Part shown: positions 7,879 through 17,799 of the stretch, in pieces | Position numbering within the stretch: the first letter of the stretch is position 1 | Layout: every line of letters begins with the position of its first letter | DNA from: Gammaproteobacteria bacterium | GTDB taxonomy: Bacteria; Pseudomonadota; Gammaproteobacteria; Pseudomonadales; Pseudomonadaceae | Reading direction: 5' to 3' | DNA: 64,000 nucleotides | Assembly (NCBI GenBank): GCA_018826895.1 | Contig: JAHJYA010000117.1 | Location: forward strand, 1 to 64,000 | Position numbers and translations under genes: made by a program | The notes under the pieces: model-generated | Told to the model about the DNA's origin: nothing | Database searches by the model: none | Seen by the model: the letters and a program-made list of their open reading frames with translations, nothing else

Positions 7879-9133
7879 CCAACGGCAGCGCCTGCAAACG
7901 TGACAGGTGGACCGCCACCGCCAGTGACACCAGCAACAGCGTGCCGATAAACAGGCCGATGCCATCCCAGCCAGCCGCCTGCCAGAACAGCCCGCCCAGG
8001 GTGCCGGCAACGCTGGAGCCCAGGTAATAGCAGAACAGGTACAGCGACGAGGCCTGGCCCTTGGCCTGGGTGGCGCGGCGGCCGATCCAGCTGCTGGCCA
8101 CCGAGTGCGCGGCGAAGAAGCCGAAGGTGAACAGCAGCATGCCGAGCAGAATCACTGGCAGCACATCGAACAGGGTCAGGCCCAGGCCGCCGAGCATCAG
8201 CCCGATCATCGCCCAGAGGACCTTGCGTCGCCCCAGCTTATCGGCCAGGGCGCCGATCTGCGCCGAGCTGTAGATACCGGACAGGTAGACCACCGAGAGC
8301 AGGCCGATGCTGGTCTGGTCGAGGCGGAAGGGTGCTTCGATCAGCCGGTAACCGATGTAGTTGAACAGGGTGACGAACGCGCCCATCAGCAGGAAGCCCT
8401 GAAGGAACAGCCACGGCAGCCCGGCGTCGCGAAACTGCAGGGTATAGCCTTGCAGCAGGCTGCGTGGGCGCAGGGAGCGCGGGCGAAAGTTGCGCGACTC
8501 GGGCAGCAGGCGCCAGAACAGCAGCCCCGCCAGCAGGCCAAAGCCGCCCAGGGTGCCGAGCACCGCGTGCCAGGACATGTAGTCGACCAGAATGCCGCTG
8601 AGCAGCCGCCCGCTCATGCCGCCAATCGCATTGCCGCCGATATACACGCCCATGGCCAGGCCTAGGTGCAGCGGGTTTATTTCTTCGCTCAGGTAACTCA
8701 TGGCCACGGCGGCCAGGCCGCTGAGCGCCAGGCCGACCAGGGCGCGCATGACCAGCACGCCTTCCCAGGTTGGCATCAGTGCGCTGCCGACGGTGAACAG
8801 TGCCGCAGCGAACAGCGAGACCACCATCACCGGCTTGCGCCCCAGGGCATCGGACAGCGGCCCGGTGATCAGCAGGCCGATGGCCAGGGTAATGGTGGAG
8901 ACGGACAGGATCAGGCTGCTCTGCGCCGCGCTCAGGCCGAATTGCAGCGAGAGCATCGGCATCATCGGCTGCACGCAATACAGCAGGGCGAAGGTCGCAA
9001 AGCCGCCGCTGCACATGGCGAGAATGCTGCGCAGGAAGGCGCGGGTGCCTTTCTGGATATACACAGGCTCTGCCGAGACGCGCTCAGGGATAGGGGCTTT
9101 ATCGGCTGGGATGGGTGGAGTGGGCTGACTCAT
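7862..9133 (-). CDS. MFS transporter, YnfM-like
   Basis: A 423-residue major facilitator with about 12 membrane segments. The inter-helix motif GPLSDALGRKPVM lies between segments 2 and 3, and ADKLGRRKVLW marks the pseudo-repeat in the second half. It resembles the YnfM/arabinose-efflux-like group of drug or metabolite exporters; the substrate cannot be told. I chose ATG 9133 because AGAGGA lies 5 bases upstream; starts at 9148 and 9178 are less likely. It is divergent from a LysR gene, which is its probable regulator. Proximity to the ectoine genes is suggestive but not evidence of an ectoine substrate. Confidence 0.85.
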   Translation of the reverse strand: MSQPTPPIPADKAPIPERVSAEPVYIQKGTRAFLRSILAMCSGGFATFALLYCVQPMMPMLSLQFGLSAAQSSLILSVSTITLAIGLLITGPLSDALGRKPVMVVSLFAAALFTVGSALMPTWEGVLVMRALVGLALSGLAAVAMSYLSEEINPLHLGLAMGVYIGGNAIGGMSGRLLSGILVDYMSWHAVLGTLGGFGLLAGLLFWRLLPESRNFRPRSLRPRSLLQGYTLQFRDAGLPWLFLQGFLLMGAFVTLFNYIGYRLIEAPFRLDQTSIGLLSVVYLSGIYSSAQIGALADKLGRRKVLWAMIGLMLGGLGLTLFDVLPVILLGMLLFTFGFFAAHSVASSWIGRRATQAKGQASSLYLFCYYLGSSVAGTLGGLFWQAAGWDGIGLFIGTLLLVSLAVAVHLSRLQALPLAMQPR

Positions 9134-9308
9134 GATGTCCTCTTGCATACTCGCTTCCCGAGCAAAACACGACCGCATGCGCAGGCAAATACCGGCATGA
9201 CGTGGGTGTGTTGTAAGTGGGAATGGCGTCAGGATAAAGAGGGCAGCAAGTTCTTTCCAATATAATATTCGACACGATCAATAGGTTTTACGACTCATGG
9301 AGTGCTGA

Positions 9309-10208
9309 ATGGAACTGCGTCACCTGCGCTACTTCGTGGCCGTCGCCGAGGAGCTGCATTTTGGTCGGGCCGCCGAGCTGCTGGGCATTTCCCAGCCACC
9401 CCTGAGCCAGCAGATCCAGGCCCTGGAGCAGGAGCTGGGGGTGCGGTTGTTCGAGCGTAGCAATCGCCACGTGGCCCTCACCGATGCCGGCCGGCTGTTT
9501 CTTGAGGAAACCCGCCAGACCCTGGCCCAGGTGAGCAAGTCGGTAGATGTGGTACGGCGTGCCGAGCAGGGCGAAATCGGGGAGTTGCAGATCGGCTTCA
9601 CCTCCTCCGCGCCCTTTGTCTCGATCATCCCCCAGGCCGTGTTCGCCTTTCGCCAGGCGTTCCCGGCGGTGCACCTCAACCTGCAGGAAATGACCAGCCG
9701 CGAGGTCAGCCAGGCGCTGGTCGACAAGAAGCTGCAGGTCGGCATGATCCGCCCCCTGGAGCTGCCCGCCGAGCTGGATGCCGTGGAGTTGTTGCGCGAG
9801 CCGCTGGTGGCCCTGCTGCATGCCGGTCACCCGCTGGCGGGCGAGCAGGAGCACGGCCTGAGCCTGGCCGAACTGGCCGCCGAGCCCTTTGTGTTCTTCC
9901 CGCGCAGTTACGGCTCGGGGCTCTATGGGCAGTTGTTCAGCCTGGCGCGACAGGCCGGTTTCAGCCCGCGCATCACCCAGGAAGCGCACGAGGCGTTGAC
10001 CATCATCGGCTTGGTCGCGGCAGGGCTTGGCGTTTCGGTGCTGCCCTCCTCGTTCCGCCGGATCCGCATCGACGGCGTGGTGTTTCGCACCCTGCTCGAT
10101 GCCGATGCGACGACCGCGGTGTGGCTGGTCAAACGCCGCCAGGAACGCTCGCCGCTGGCCCAGGCATTTATCGACCTGCTGACTCGCGAGGCCCAGGCGC
10201 GCAGCTGA
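9309..10208 (+). CDS. LysR family transcriptional regulator
   Basis: A 299-residue LysR-type regulator. The N-terminal winged helix (MELRHLRYFVAVAEELHFGRAA, then SQPPLSQQIQALEQELGVRLFER) is followed by a two-lobe effector domain. Its N-terminus is of the BenM/CatR/YnfL type. It is divergently transcribed from the YnfM-like MFS gene across 175 bases, the same arrangement as E. coli ynfL-ynfM, so it probably controls that transporter. A GGAG ribosome site precedes the start. An AT-rich stretch with TATAAT at 9261-9266 lies in the shared promoter region, but I cannot assign a matching -35 box. Confidence 0.85.
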   Translation: MELRHLRYFVAVAEELHFGRAAELLGISQPPLSQQIQALEQELGVRLFERSNRHVALTDAGRLFLEETRQTLAQVSKSVDVVRRAEQGEIGELQIGFTSSAPFVSIIPQAVFAFRQAFPAVHLNLQEMTSREVSQALVDKKLQVGMIRPLELPAELDAVELLREPLVALLHAGHPLAGEQEHGLSLAELAAEPFVFFPRSYGSGLYGQLFSLARQAGFSPRITQEAHEALTIIGLVAAGLGVSVLPSSFRRIRIDGVVFRTLLDADATTAVWLVKRRQERSPLAQAFIDLLTREAQARS

Positions 10209-10331
10209 ACGAGGCGTTAACTCAGGCTTTACATTGTATTTACAGCAGCCTGACCTGCGCTTGCACAGGCCTCTGGATAATGCAGCCTGCCCGTACACCC
10301 GCACGGGCGGTTACATGCCTCGGAGCCCAAG

Positions 10332-10838
10332 ATGAAGCCATTCCACCTGCGTACCGCTGTTGTTGTCCTGCTGCTGGCGACCCTGTCCTTGAGTGCCCTG
10401 GCAGGCCCTGGTGGTCCGGGGGGCGGTCCCGGCGTACGGCATGGCGGCCCTGGGCCGGGTTGGGGTGGGCCAGGGCCGCGGCACGGACATGGCTTGCCGG
10501 ATTTCGCCCGTGAGCTGTGGATCGGCAGCGCGCTGTACTTCGTCGCGGCGGGCACCTATTACATGTGGAATGCCGACCGCAAAGAGTACGTGGTGGTTGA
10601 GGCACCCCCGGTGGCCAGTACGGCCCCTGCCGCCAACTACACGGTCATTGCCTACCCGGCCCGGGGCCAGGATGCCGATCTGCAAGCCCGCGACCGCTAC
10701 GAGTGCCACACCTGGGCGGTCAGCCAGAGCGGCTTCGATCCCGCCAGCGCCACCAGCGCACCGGCGGCGAGCACCAGCGATTACTACCGACGCGCCCTCG
10801 GCGCCTGCCTCAGTGGGCGCGGTTACAGCATCAACTGA
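10332..10838 (+). CDS. Exported glycine-rich protein, DUF6515-like
   Basis: A 168-residue protein with a signal peptide (KPFHLRTAVVVLLLATLSLSALA), then a Gly/Pro/His-rich linker (residues about 25-55), a short hydrophobic segment (SALYFVAAGTYYMWN) and a C-terminal part with two cysteines (RDRYECHTWAVSQSGFDP and ALGACLSGRGYSIN). The last part resembles the DUF6515 family of Pseudomonas envelope proteins of unknown role. A CGGAGCCC ribosome site precedes the ATG. Its stop codon directly abuts that of the convergent TPR gene. No function is assigned. Confidence 0.7.
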   Translation: MKPFHLRTAVVVLLLATLSLSALAGPGGPGGGPGVRHGGPGPGWGGPGPRHGHGLPDFARELWIGSALYFVAAGTYYMWNADRKEYVVVEAPPVASTAPAANYTVIAYPARGQDADLQARDRYECHTWAVSQSGFDPASATSAPAASTSDYYRRALGACLSGRGYSIN

Positions 10839-11159
10839 TCAGGCCTGCGCAGCCTTCTCCAGCTTGCGCAGGAACACCATCATTTCCTTCTCGGCCTGCT
10901 TGTCGCCCTTGGCCTGAGCGGCAGCGATGCCCTGCTGCCAGGCCTGCCCTGCTCCGGCTACGTCACCACTGGCCTGCAGGGCCTTGCCCAGCAGCTTCCA
11001 GGCAGCGGAATAGGCCGGATCGAAGGTCACGCAGCGCTGCAAGTGTTCGGCCGCAAGGGCGGCGTTGCCGGCATCCAGATGCGCCTTGCCCAGGCCGAAA
11101 CGCAGCAGGGCGTTGTCGATGCCCTTGGCCAGCATTTTTTCCAGTGCGTCGGTGCTCAC
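10839..11159 (-). CDS. Small tetratricopeptide-repeat protein
   Basis: A 106-residue protein with a GTG start after a strong GGAGGGAGG ribosome site. It consists of about two to three TPR-like helical pairs (LLRFGLGKAHLDAGNAALAAEHL, DPAYSAAWKLLGKALQASGD) and a charged coiled C-terminus. Small TPR proteins of this kind mediate protein contacts; the partner is unknown. It is the last gene of the def-fmt-rsmB-trkA run, and a similar small protein sits beside trkA in other pseudomonads. Confidence 0.75.
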   Translation of the reverse strand: MSTDALEKMLAKGIDNALLRFGLGKAHLDAGNAALAAEHLQRCVTFDPAYSAAWKLLGKALQASGDVAGAGQAWQQGIAAAQAKGDKQAEKEMMVFLRKLEKAAQA

Positions 11160-11190
11160 AAGGCCTCCCTCCTTCGGTTGGTCGGCGTTT

Positions 11191-12564
11191 TTAGAAGAAC
11201 GTCAGACCGACCTGGAACAGGCGCTCGGCATCGCGGATGTATTTCTTGTCGACCAGGAACAGGATCACATGGTCGCCCGACTCGATCACCGTCGCGTCAT
11301 GGGCGATCAGCACTTCCTCGTGGCGGATGATCGCGCCGATGGTGGTGCCCGGCGGCAGGGCGATGTCGGCGATGCGCCGGCCGATGACCTTGCTCGACTT
11401 GGCATCGCCATGGGCGATGGCCTCGATGGCCTCGGCCGCACCGCGGCGCAGCGAGTGCACGCTGACGATATCGCCACGGCGCACGTGGGTCAGCAGGGTG
11501 CCGATGGTGGCCATCTGCGGGCTGATGGCGATGTCGATCTCACCGCCCTGCACCAGGTCGACATAGGCCGGGTTGTTGATGATGGTCATCACCTTGCGCG
11601 CGCCCAGGCGCTTGGCCAGCAGGGACGACATGATGTTGGCTTCGTCATCGTTGGTCAGGGCCAGGAAGATGTCGGCGTCGTTGATGTTCTCTTCCACCAG
11701 CAGGTCGCGGTCCGAGGCGCTGCCCTGCAGCACGATGGTGCTGTCGAGGTTCTCCGAGAGGTAACGGCAGCGCGCCGGGTTCATCTCGATGATCTTTACC
11801 TGGTAACGGCTTTCGATGGCTTCGGCCAGGCGCTCGCCGATATTGCCGCCGCCGGCGATCACCACCTTCTTGTAGCTGTCCTCGAGGCGACGCATTTCGC
11901 TCATCACCGCGCGGATGTGGGCTTTGGCGGCAATGAAGAAGACCTCGTCGTCGGCCTCGATAACTGTGTCGCCCTTGGGGATGATCGGTCGATTACGGCG
12001 GAAGATCGCCGCCACGCGGGTGTCGACGTTGGGCATGTGCTCGCGCAACTGGCGCAGTTGCTGACCGACCAGCGGCCCGCCGTAGTAAGCGCGCACGGCC
12101 ACCAATTGAGCCTTACCCTCGGCGAAGTCGATGACCTGCAAGGCGCCGGGGTATTCGATCAGGCGCTTGATGTAGTTGGTCACCACCTGTTCGGGGCTGA
12201 TCAGCACGTCGATCGGGATGGCTTCGTTGTCGAACAGCCCGGCGCGGGTCAGGTAGGCCGGCTCGCGCACGCGGGCGATCTTGGTCGGCGTGTGGAACAG
12301 GGTGTAGCTGACCTGGCAGGCGATCATATTGACTTCATCGCTGTTGGTCACGGCGATCAGCATGTCGGCGTCATCCGCGCCGGCCTGGCGCAGCACCGTG
12401 GGAAAGGAGCCCCGGCCCTGCACGGTGCGGATATCCAGGCGGTCGCCGAGGTCGCGCAGGCGGTCACCGTCGGTGTCGACCACGGTGATGTCGTTGGCTT
12501 CGCTGGCCAGGTGTTCGGCCAGCGTACCGCCGACCTGGCCTGCGCCGAGAATGATGATCTTCAT
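11191..12564 (-). CDS. trkA: Trk potassium uptake system NAD-binding protein TrkA
   Basis: A 457-residue peripheral membrane protein that binds nucleotide and gates the TrkH/TrkG potassium channel. Two RCK units are visible, each with a Rossmann glycine motif: [10 protein letters not shown] at residue 7 and [10 protein letters not shown] near residue 240, each followed by a TrkA-C domain. Full length. The start is 12 bases after the rsmB stop, so it is co-transcribed with fmt and rsmB, as in other gammaproteobacteria. Confidence 0.96.
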   Translation of the reverse strand: MKIIILGAGQVGGTLAEHLASEANDITVVDTDGDRLRDLGDRLDIRTVQGRGSFPTVLRQAGADDADMLIAVTNSDEVNMIACQVSYTLFHTPTKIARVREPAYLTRAGLFDNEAIPIDVLISPEQVVTNYIKRLIEYPGALQVIDFAEGKAQLVAVRAYYGGPLVGQQLRQLREHMPNVDTRVAAIFRRNRPIIPKGDTVIEADDEVFFIAAKAHIRAVMSEMRRLEDSYKKVVIAGGGNIGERLAEAIESRYQVKIIEMNPARCRYLSENLDSTIVLQGSASDRDLLVEENINDADIFLALTNDDEANIMSSLLAKRLGARKVMTIINNPAYVDLVQGGEIDIAISPQMATIGTLLTHVRRGDIVSVHSLRRGAAEAIEAIAHGDAKSSKVIGRRIADIALPPGTTIGAIIRHEEVLIAHDATVIESGDHVILFLVDKKYIRDAERLFQVGLTFF

Positions 12565-12576
12565 GCAGTCTGTTCC

Positions 12577-13890
12577 TCAGCCGCGCGGTGCGGCAGCGAT
12601 TTTCATCAGCTTGGCATAGTAGAAGCCATCGTGGCCGCCTTCCTGCGCCAGTAATTGCCGGCCGTGGGGCTGAGCCAGGCCGAATGGCCCGTCGATCACC
12701 TGCTCGTGAGCATCGGCAGTACGCGCCAGGAACGCGGCAATGACCTCGGTGTTCTCGGTGGGCAGGGTCGAGCAGGTGGCGTAAAGCAGCACGCCGCCGT
12801 CGGCCAGGGTCGGCCAGAGCGCGTCGAGCAGCTCGCCTTGCAGTTGCGCCAGGGCGTCGATGTCCGCGGCGGTGCGGGTCAGTTTGATATCCGGGTGGCG
12901 GCGAATCACCCCGGTGGCCGAGCAAGGTGCGTCGAGCAGAATGCGTTGAAATGCCTGGCCGTCCCACCAGGCGGCGGTGTCGCGGCCATCGGCGGCGATC
13001 AGCTGGGCGCTGAGCCCCAGGCGGGCGAGGTTCTCGCGCACCCGCACCAGGCGTTTAGCTTCCAAGTCGACGCCCACCACCTCGGCCAGCGCCGGCTCGG
13101 CTTCGAGCAGGTGACAGGTCTTGCCGCCAGGCGCGCAGCAGGCGTCGAGCACGCGCTGGCCGGGGGCCAGGTCGAGCAGGTCGGCGGCCAGTTGCGCCGC
13201 TTCGTCCTGCACGCTGACCTGGCCGGCGGCGAAACCGGGCAGTTGGGTGACGTCGCAGGCCTGGGCCAGAACGATGCCGTCGCGGCTGAAGGCGCAGGCG
13301 CTGGCCTCGATGCCAGCAGCGGCGAGCTGGGCCAGGTAGGCATCACGGCTGCCCTGGCGACGGTTGACCCGCAGAATCAGCGGCGGATGAGCGTTGTTGG
13401 CCGCGCAAATGGCCTGCCAGTGCTCCGGCCAGTGGGCTTTCAGGGTTTTTTGCAGCCAGCGCGGGTGGGCGGTGTGCAGCACCGGGTCGCGGTCCAGTTG
13501 GGCGATGATCGCCTCACCTTCGCGCTGGGCATTGCGCAGCACGGCGTTGAGCAGGCCTTTGAGCGAGGGCTTCTTCAGCTTGTCGATGCAGGCCACGGTT
13601 TCGCCGATGGCGGCGTGGGCGGGAATGCGGGTGTAGAAAAGCTGGTAGAGGCCGACCAGCAGCAGCGCTTCGACGTCGCGGTCGGCGGCCTTGAAGGGTT
13701 TTTGCAGCAACTGTTCGGCAATCAGCGCTAGGCGCGGTTGCCAGCGGGCGGTGCCGAAGGCCAGGTCCTGGGCCAGGCCACGGTCCCGTGCCTCGACCCG
13801 ATCCAGCAACGGCGGCAGGCTGCTGCCCAGGGAGGCCTTGCCGGCCAGAACGCTGGCCAGGGCGCGGGCGGCGGCGAGGCGCGGGTTCAT
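12577..13890 (-). CDS. rsmB: 16S rRNA (cytosine-967-C5)-methyltransferase RsmB
   Basis: A 437-residue enzyme that methylates C967 of 16S rRNA using S-adenosylmethionine. An N-terminal NusB-like RNA-binding domain (residues about 1-140) precedes a Rossmann methyltransferase domain. The latter has [10 protein letters not shown] for cofactor binding, DAPCSATGV with one catalytic cysteine, and YATCST with the other. Its ATG overlaps the fmt stop as ATGA, giving translational coupling. A longer upstream frame to 13992 overlaps fmt and is rejected. Confidence 0.95.
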   Translation of the reverse strand: MNPRLAAARALASVLAGKASLGSSLPPLLDRVEARDRGLAQDLAFGTARWQPRLALIAEQLLQKPFKAADRDVEALLLVGLYQLFYTRIPAHAAIGETVACIDKLKKPSLKGLLNAVLRNAQREGEAIIAQLDRDPVLHTAHPRWLQKTLKAHWPEHWQAICAANNAHPPLILRVNRRQGSRDAYLAQLAAAGIEASACAFSRDGIVLAQACDVTQLPGFAAGQVSVQDEAAQLAADLLDLAPGQRVLDACCAPGGKTCHLLEAEPALAEVVGVDLEAKRLVRVRENLARLGLSAQLIAADGRDTAAWWDGQAFQRILLDAPCSATGVIRRHPDIKLTRTAADIDALAQLQGELLDALWPTLADGGVLLYATCSTLPTENTEVIAAFLARTADAHEQVIDGPFGLAQPHGRQLLAQEGGHDGFYYAKLMKIAAAPRG

Positions 13891-14831
13891 GCGCCGAGCA
13901 CCTGGCCGACGGCGAACAGCTCGCGGCGGCTGTTGTACAGGTCGGCGAAGTTCAGCGCTTTGCCGCCGGGTAGTTGCAGGCGGGTCAGGCACAGCGCGCC
14001 TTCGCCGCAGGCCACGCTTAGGCCGTGCTTGTCGGCGGCGAGGATGGTCCCCGGCGCGCCCTGCCCCTCGGTTTCATGGGCGGCGTGCACCTTGATGGCT
14101 TCGCCATTCAAGGTGCTGTGGCAGATCGGCCAGGGGTGGAAAGCAAGCACCAGGCGCTCCAGCTCTGCGGCTGGGCGGGTGAAGTCGAGGCGCGCTTCGT
14201 CCTTGTTGAGCTTGTGCGCGTAAGTGGCCAGGGCATCGTCCTGCACCTCGCCGACCAGGCTGCCGGCAGCCAGCCCAGCAATCGCCTGCACCACGGCCTG
14301 GGGGCCGAGGTTGGCGAGGCGGTCATGCAGGGTGCCGCCGGTGTCACTGGTGCTGATCGGCGTGCTGACCTTGAGCAGCATCGGACCGGTGTCGAGGCCG
14401 GCCTCCATCTGCATCACGGTCACGCCGCTTTCAGCGTCGCCTGCTTGCACCGCGCGCTGGATCGGCGCCGCACCACGCCAGCGTGGCAGCAGCGAGGCAT
14501 GGCTGTTGATGCAGCCCAGGCGCGGGATGTCGAGCACCACTTGCGGCAGGATCAGGCCGTACGCCACCACCACCATCAAATCAGGCTTGAGCGCTGCCAG
14601 CTCGGACTGGGCGGCTGGGTCGCGCAGGGTTTGCGGCTGGTACACGGGAATATCGTGCTGCACAGCGAGTTGCTTGACCGGGCTGGGCGTGAGCTTCTGC
14701 CCGCGCCCGGCCGGGCGATCCGGCTGGCTGTACACGGCGACGATCTGATGAGAGCTGTTCAATAGCGCCTTGAGGTGTTCGGCGGCGAATTCCGGGGTGC
14801 CGGCAAAAACAATACGCAGTGCTTCAGTCAT
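13887..14831 (-). CDS. fmt: Methionyl-tRNA formyltransferase
   Basis: A 314-residue enzyme that formylates initiator Met-tRNA with 10-formyl-tetrahydrofolate. The N-terminal formyltransferase domain has FAGTPEFAA and the signature [18 protein letters not shown] with the catalytic N and H. A C-terminal OB-fold tRNA-binding domain ends with the usual basic [16 protein letters not shown]. It stands between def and rsmB in the standard order. An intrinsic terminator just upstream separates it from def. Confidence 0.96.
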   Translation of the reverse strand: MTEALRIVFAGTPEFAAEHLKALLNSSHQIVAVYSQPDRPAGRGQKLTPSPVKQLAVQHDIPVYQPQTLRDPAAQSELAALKPDLMVVVAYGLILPQVVLDIPRLGCINSHASLLPRWRGAAPIQRAVQAGDAESGVTVMQMEAGLDTGPMLLKVSTPISTSDTGGTLHDRLANLGPQAVVQAIAGLAAGSLVGEVQDDALATYAHKLNKDEARLDFTRPAAELERLVLAFHPWPICHSTLNGEAIKVHAAHETEGQGAPGTILAADKHGLSVACGEGALCLTRLQLPGGKALNFADLYNSRRELFAVGQVLGA

Positions 14832-14842
14832 AAGGGCTCGCT

Positions 14843-14872
14843 AAAGAAAAAGGCTTGCCGTAGCAAGCCTTT
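14843..14872 (-). terminator. Intrinsic terminator between def and fmt
   Basis: Read on the minus strand, AAAGGCTTGC-TACG-GCAAGCCTTT is a perfect 10-bp stem with a 4-base loop, followed by TTCTTT so that the T-run is TTTTTCTTT. It sits in the 53 bases between def and fmt and would reduce read-through into fmt-rsmB-trkA. Confidence 0.8.
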
Positions 14873-14884
14873 GAAAGGTGTGGC

Positions 14885-15391
14885 TCAAGCCTGCTGGCGG
14901 TGCTGTTTTTCCAGCTTCTTCTTGATGCGGTCACGCTTGAGGTTGGACAGGTAGTCGACGAACAGCTTGCCGTTGAGGTGGTCGCATTCGTGCTGAATGC
15001 ACACGGCCAGCAGGCCTTCGGCGATCAGCTCATAGGGCTGGCCGTCACGGTCCAGGGCCTTGATCTTGACCTTTTGCGGGCGGTCGACGTTTTCAAAGAA
15101 GCCGGGCACCGACAGGCAACCTTCCTGGTACTGGTCCATTTCCTCGGTCAGCGGCTCGAACTCGGGGTTGATGAACACCCGCGGGTCGGACTTGTCCTCG
15201 GACAGGTCCATGACCACCACACGCTTGTGCACATTGACCTGGGTCGCGGCCAGCCCAATGCCTGGCGCGTCGTACATGGTTTCGAACATGTCGTCGATCA
15301 GCTGACGCAGGGCGTCGTCGACCACGTCCACCGGCTTGGCGATGGTGCGCAGGCGCGGATCGGGAAATTCGAGGATGTTTAGAATCGCCAT
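14885..15391 (-). CDS. def: Peptide deformylase
   Basis: A 168-residue metallo-enzyme that removes the formyl group from nascent proteins. All three motifs are present: GIGLAATQV (about residue 45), EGCLSV with the metal-binding cysteine (about 90), and QHECDHLNG with both histidines and the catalytic glutamate (about 132). Length is normal. It is divergent from the LysM gene and is followed by fmt after a terminator-like hairpin. Confidence 0.97.
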   Translation of the reverse strand: MAILNILEFPDPRLRTIAKPVDVVDDALRQLIDDMFETMYDAPGIGLAATQVNVHKRVVVMDLSEDKSDPRVFINPEFEPLTEEMDQYQEGCLSVPGFFENVDRPQKVKIKALDRDGQPYELIAEGLLAVCIQHECDHLNGKLFVDYLSNLKRDRIKKKLEKQHRQQA

Positions 15392-15543
15392 AAGGGTTTG
15401 TGATGCACTTGTGGAATAAAGTCAAAATCCGCTGCTAAGATGATGAGCAGCATTGAAAAACGGCCTCAGGCCGCATAACAACTGGGTTTCGCCGCGGCGC
15501 TAGGGCGCTTCACACGAAGGCACATAATAAAGGGATTCACCGC

Positions 15544-16569
15544 ATGAGGAAATCACTACTCGCCCTGCTGCTGCTCGCCGCAGGCGGTTTGGCCCAGGCC
15601 GATGTGCAGCTCAGGGACGGTCATCCGGACCGCTACACGGTGGTCAAAGGCGACACACTCTGGGACATCTCTGGCAAGTTCCTTAGCCAGCCGTGGAAGT
15701 GGCCGGAAATCTGGCACGCCAACCCGCAGGTGGAAAACCCCCACCTGATCTACCCCGGCGACCAACTCAGCCTGGTGTATATCGACGGCCAGCCGCGCTT
15801 GATGCTCAACCGTGGCGAGTCGCGCGGCACCATCAAGCTGTCGCCGCAGGTGCGCAGCACGCCGATGGCCGAGGCGATTCCGACCATCCCCTTGGAGGCA
15901 ATCAACAGCTTTTTGCTGAGAAACCGCATCGTCGACACCCCGGAAGCCTTCGAAGGCCAGCCCTACGTGGTTGCCGGCAATGCCGAACGTGTGGTCAGCG
16001 GGGCCGGTGATCGGGTCTACGCCCGGGGTCAGTTCGACGAAACGGCGCCGGTCTACGGCATCTTCCGTCAGGGCAAGACCTACATCGACCCGGAGACCGA
16101 GGAATTCCTTGGCATCAACGCCGACGATATCGGTACCGGTGAGATCGTCGCCGAGGAAGGCGACGTTGGCACTCTGATGCTGTCGCGCTCCACCCAGGAA
16201 GTACGCCTGGGTGATCGGCTGTTTCCCACTGAGGAGCGTGCCGTCAATTCCACCTTTATGCCCAGCGAGCCTCAGGACGAGATTCGCGGCCTGATCCTCG
16301 ACGTGCCGCGTGGCGTCAACCAGATTGGCCAGTTCGATGTGGTCACGCTCAACCGTGGTGCCCGCGATGGGCTGGTCGAAGGTAACGTGCTGGCGGTGTA
16401 CAAAACTGGCGAAACGGTACGTGACCGTGTCACCGGTGAGTCGGTGAAGATCCCCGACGAGCGCGCCGGCCTGCTGATGGTGTTCCGCACCTACGACAAG
16501 CTCAGCTACGGGCTGATCCTGCAAGCCAGCCGCCAGCTGGCGGTGATGGACAAGGTCCGCAACCCGTAA
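15544..16569 (+). CDS. Exported LysM-domain protein
   Basis: A 341-residue protein with a signal peptide (MRKSLLALLLLAAGGLAQA). A LysM domain follows at about residues 30-80 (YTVVKGDTLWDISGKFL..NPHLIYPGDQLSLVYI), which binds peptidoglycan glycan. The remaining 250 residues are a conserved region without a catalytic motif I recognise. It is periplasmic, and its place beside dprA and divergent from def is conserved in pseudomonads. The role in cell-wall handling is inferred from LysM only. Confidence 0.9.
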   Translation: MRKSLLALLLLAAGGLAQADVQLRDGHPDRYTVVKGDTLWDISGKFLSQPWKWPEIWHANPQVENPHLIYPGDQLSLVYIDGQPRLMLNRGESRGTIKLSPQVRSTPMAEAIPTIPLEAINSFLLRNRIVDTPEAFEGQPYVVAGNAERVVSGAGDRVYARGQFDETAPVYGIFRQGKTYIDPETEEFLGINADDIGTGEIVAEEGDVGTLMLSRSTQEVRLGDRLFPTEERAVNSTFMPSEPQDEIRGLILDVPRGVNQIGQFDVVTLNRGARDGLVEGNVLAVYKTGETVRDRVTGESVKIPDERAGLLMVFRTYDKLSYGLILQASRQLAVMDKVRNP

Positions 16570-16574
16570 TACCG

Positions 16575-16605
16575 ACGAGCCCCGCCTGCGCGGGGCTCGT
16601 GATTT
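16575..16605 (+). terminator. Hairpin after the LysM gene
   Basis: ACGAGCCCCG and CGGGGCTCGT form a 10-bp GC-rich stem around CCTGCG, followed by a weak T-containing tail (GATTTCT). It lies 6 bases after the stop codon and fits an intrinsic terminator ahead of dprA. Confidence 0.7.
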
Positions 16606-16646
16606 CTGCCGCCCTGGTGCGGCGCGACTGATCAAGGATGATCCCT

Positions 16647-17759
16647 ATGTCGCCACTCTCCTGCGGGGTTTCTCCCGCCGAACTCGATGCCCGTATTCGC
16701 CTGCACCTGCTCCCGGAGCTAGGTCCGCGACGCTTCCACACCCTGCTCAGCGCCTTCGACAGTGCCAGTGCCGCGCTCAGTGCACCGGCCAGTGCCTGGC
16801 GTGCACTGCGTTTGCCGGCGGCCTGTGCCGATGCGCGGCGCGACCCGAGCATTCGCGAACGGGCCCAGGCCACCTTGGCCTGGCTCGACGCGCCGCAGCA
16901 CCACCTGTTGATGTGGGATGCGCCCACCTACCCGGGTTTGCTGGCCGAACTGTCCGATGCCCCACCGCTGTTATTTGTGGCGGGTGATCCAGGGTTGCTC
17001 GAGCGGCCGCAGCTGGCCGTGGTCGGTAGCCGCAATGCCTCGCGGCCGGGGTTGGATACTGCCCAGCGCTTCGCCTGCAGCCTGGCCGGTGGCGGTTTCG
17101 TCATCACCAGCGGCCTGGCACTGGGTATCGATGGCGCCGCGCACCAGGGCGCGCTGGATGCCGAAGGGTACACGGTGGCCGTGCTCGGCACCGGCCTATG
17201 CCGCCTGTACCCGGCGCGGCACAAGGGGCTGGCGGCGGATATCGTGGCGCGTGGTGGCGCTCTGGTTTCGGAACTGCCGCTCGACGCCCCGCCCCATGCG
17301 AGCAATTTCCCGCGGCGCAATCGCATCATCAGCGGCCTGTCTCTTGGCGTGCTGGTGGTCGAGGCCAGCCCCTCCAGCGGCTCGCTGATCACCGCGCGAC
17401 TGGCGGCTGAGCAGGGCCGCGAGGTCTACGCGATTCCCGGGTCCATCCATCACCCCGGGGCCCGCGGTTGCCACCAGTTGATCCGCGAAGGCGCGACCCT
17501 GGTCGAAAGCATCGAGCACATTCTGGAAGCCTTGCGCGGCTGGCACACCCCGACCGTGGCAGCGCCAGTCGCCGAGGTCGCAGCGCCGACCAATGATCAT
17601 CCACTATTGGCCCTGCTGCATGCCGCGCCCCACAGCAGTGAGGCGTTAGTCGCCGCCACCGGCTGGAGCTTGTCGGCGGTACTCGGCGCCCTGACCGAGC
17701 TCGAACTCGACGGCCAAGTGGCGCGCGAGGGTGTGCTCTGGGTGGGACGTGGTGGCTAG
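16647..17759 (+). CDS. dprA: DNA-processing protein DprA
   Basis: A 370-residue protein that binds incoming single-stranded DNA and loads RecA during natural transformation. An N-terminal SAM-like region is followed by the Rossmann-like DprA core, with VGSRNASRPG, ITSGLALGIDGAAHQGAL, VLGTGL, YPARHKGL, NFPRRNRIISGLS and SLITARLAAEQGR. The C-terminal part (about 300-370) is a winged-helix domain. I chose ATG 16647, which has AAGGA 8 bases upstream; the ATG at 16638 overlaps that ribosome site. It precedes tsaC by 40 bases, the usual order. Confidence 0.95.
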   Translation: MSPLSCGVSPAELDARIRLHLLPELGPRRFHTLLSAFDSASAALSAPASAWRALRLPAACADARRDPSIRERAQATLAWLDAPQHHLLMWDAPTYPGLLAELSDAPPLLFVAGDPGLLERPQLAVVGSRNASRPGLDTAQRFACSLAGGGFVITSGLALGIDGAAHQGALDAEGYTVAVLGTGLCRLYPARHKGLAADIVARGGALVSELPLDAPPHASNFPRRNRIISGLSLGVLVVEASPSSGSLITARLAAEQGREVYAIPGSIHHPGARGCHQLIREGATLVESIEHILEALRGWHTPTVAAPVAEVAAPTNDHPLLALLHAAPHSSEALVAATGWSLSAVLGALTELELDGQVAREGVLWVGRGG

Positions 17760-17799
17760 CTTGGATACACTGCCCGCATGACGTCAGCGGAGTTCGGCA

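Noticed and set aside
7862..9133. Ectoine transporter role for the MFS gene
   Set aside because: It looks like YnfM with its own divergent LysR regulator; adjacency alone is not enough.
11065..12654. Long plus-strand open frame opposite trkA
   Set aside because: It has the His/Asp/Ala-rich shadow composition and trkA on the other strand is certain.
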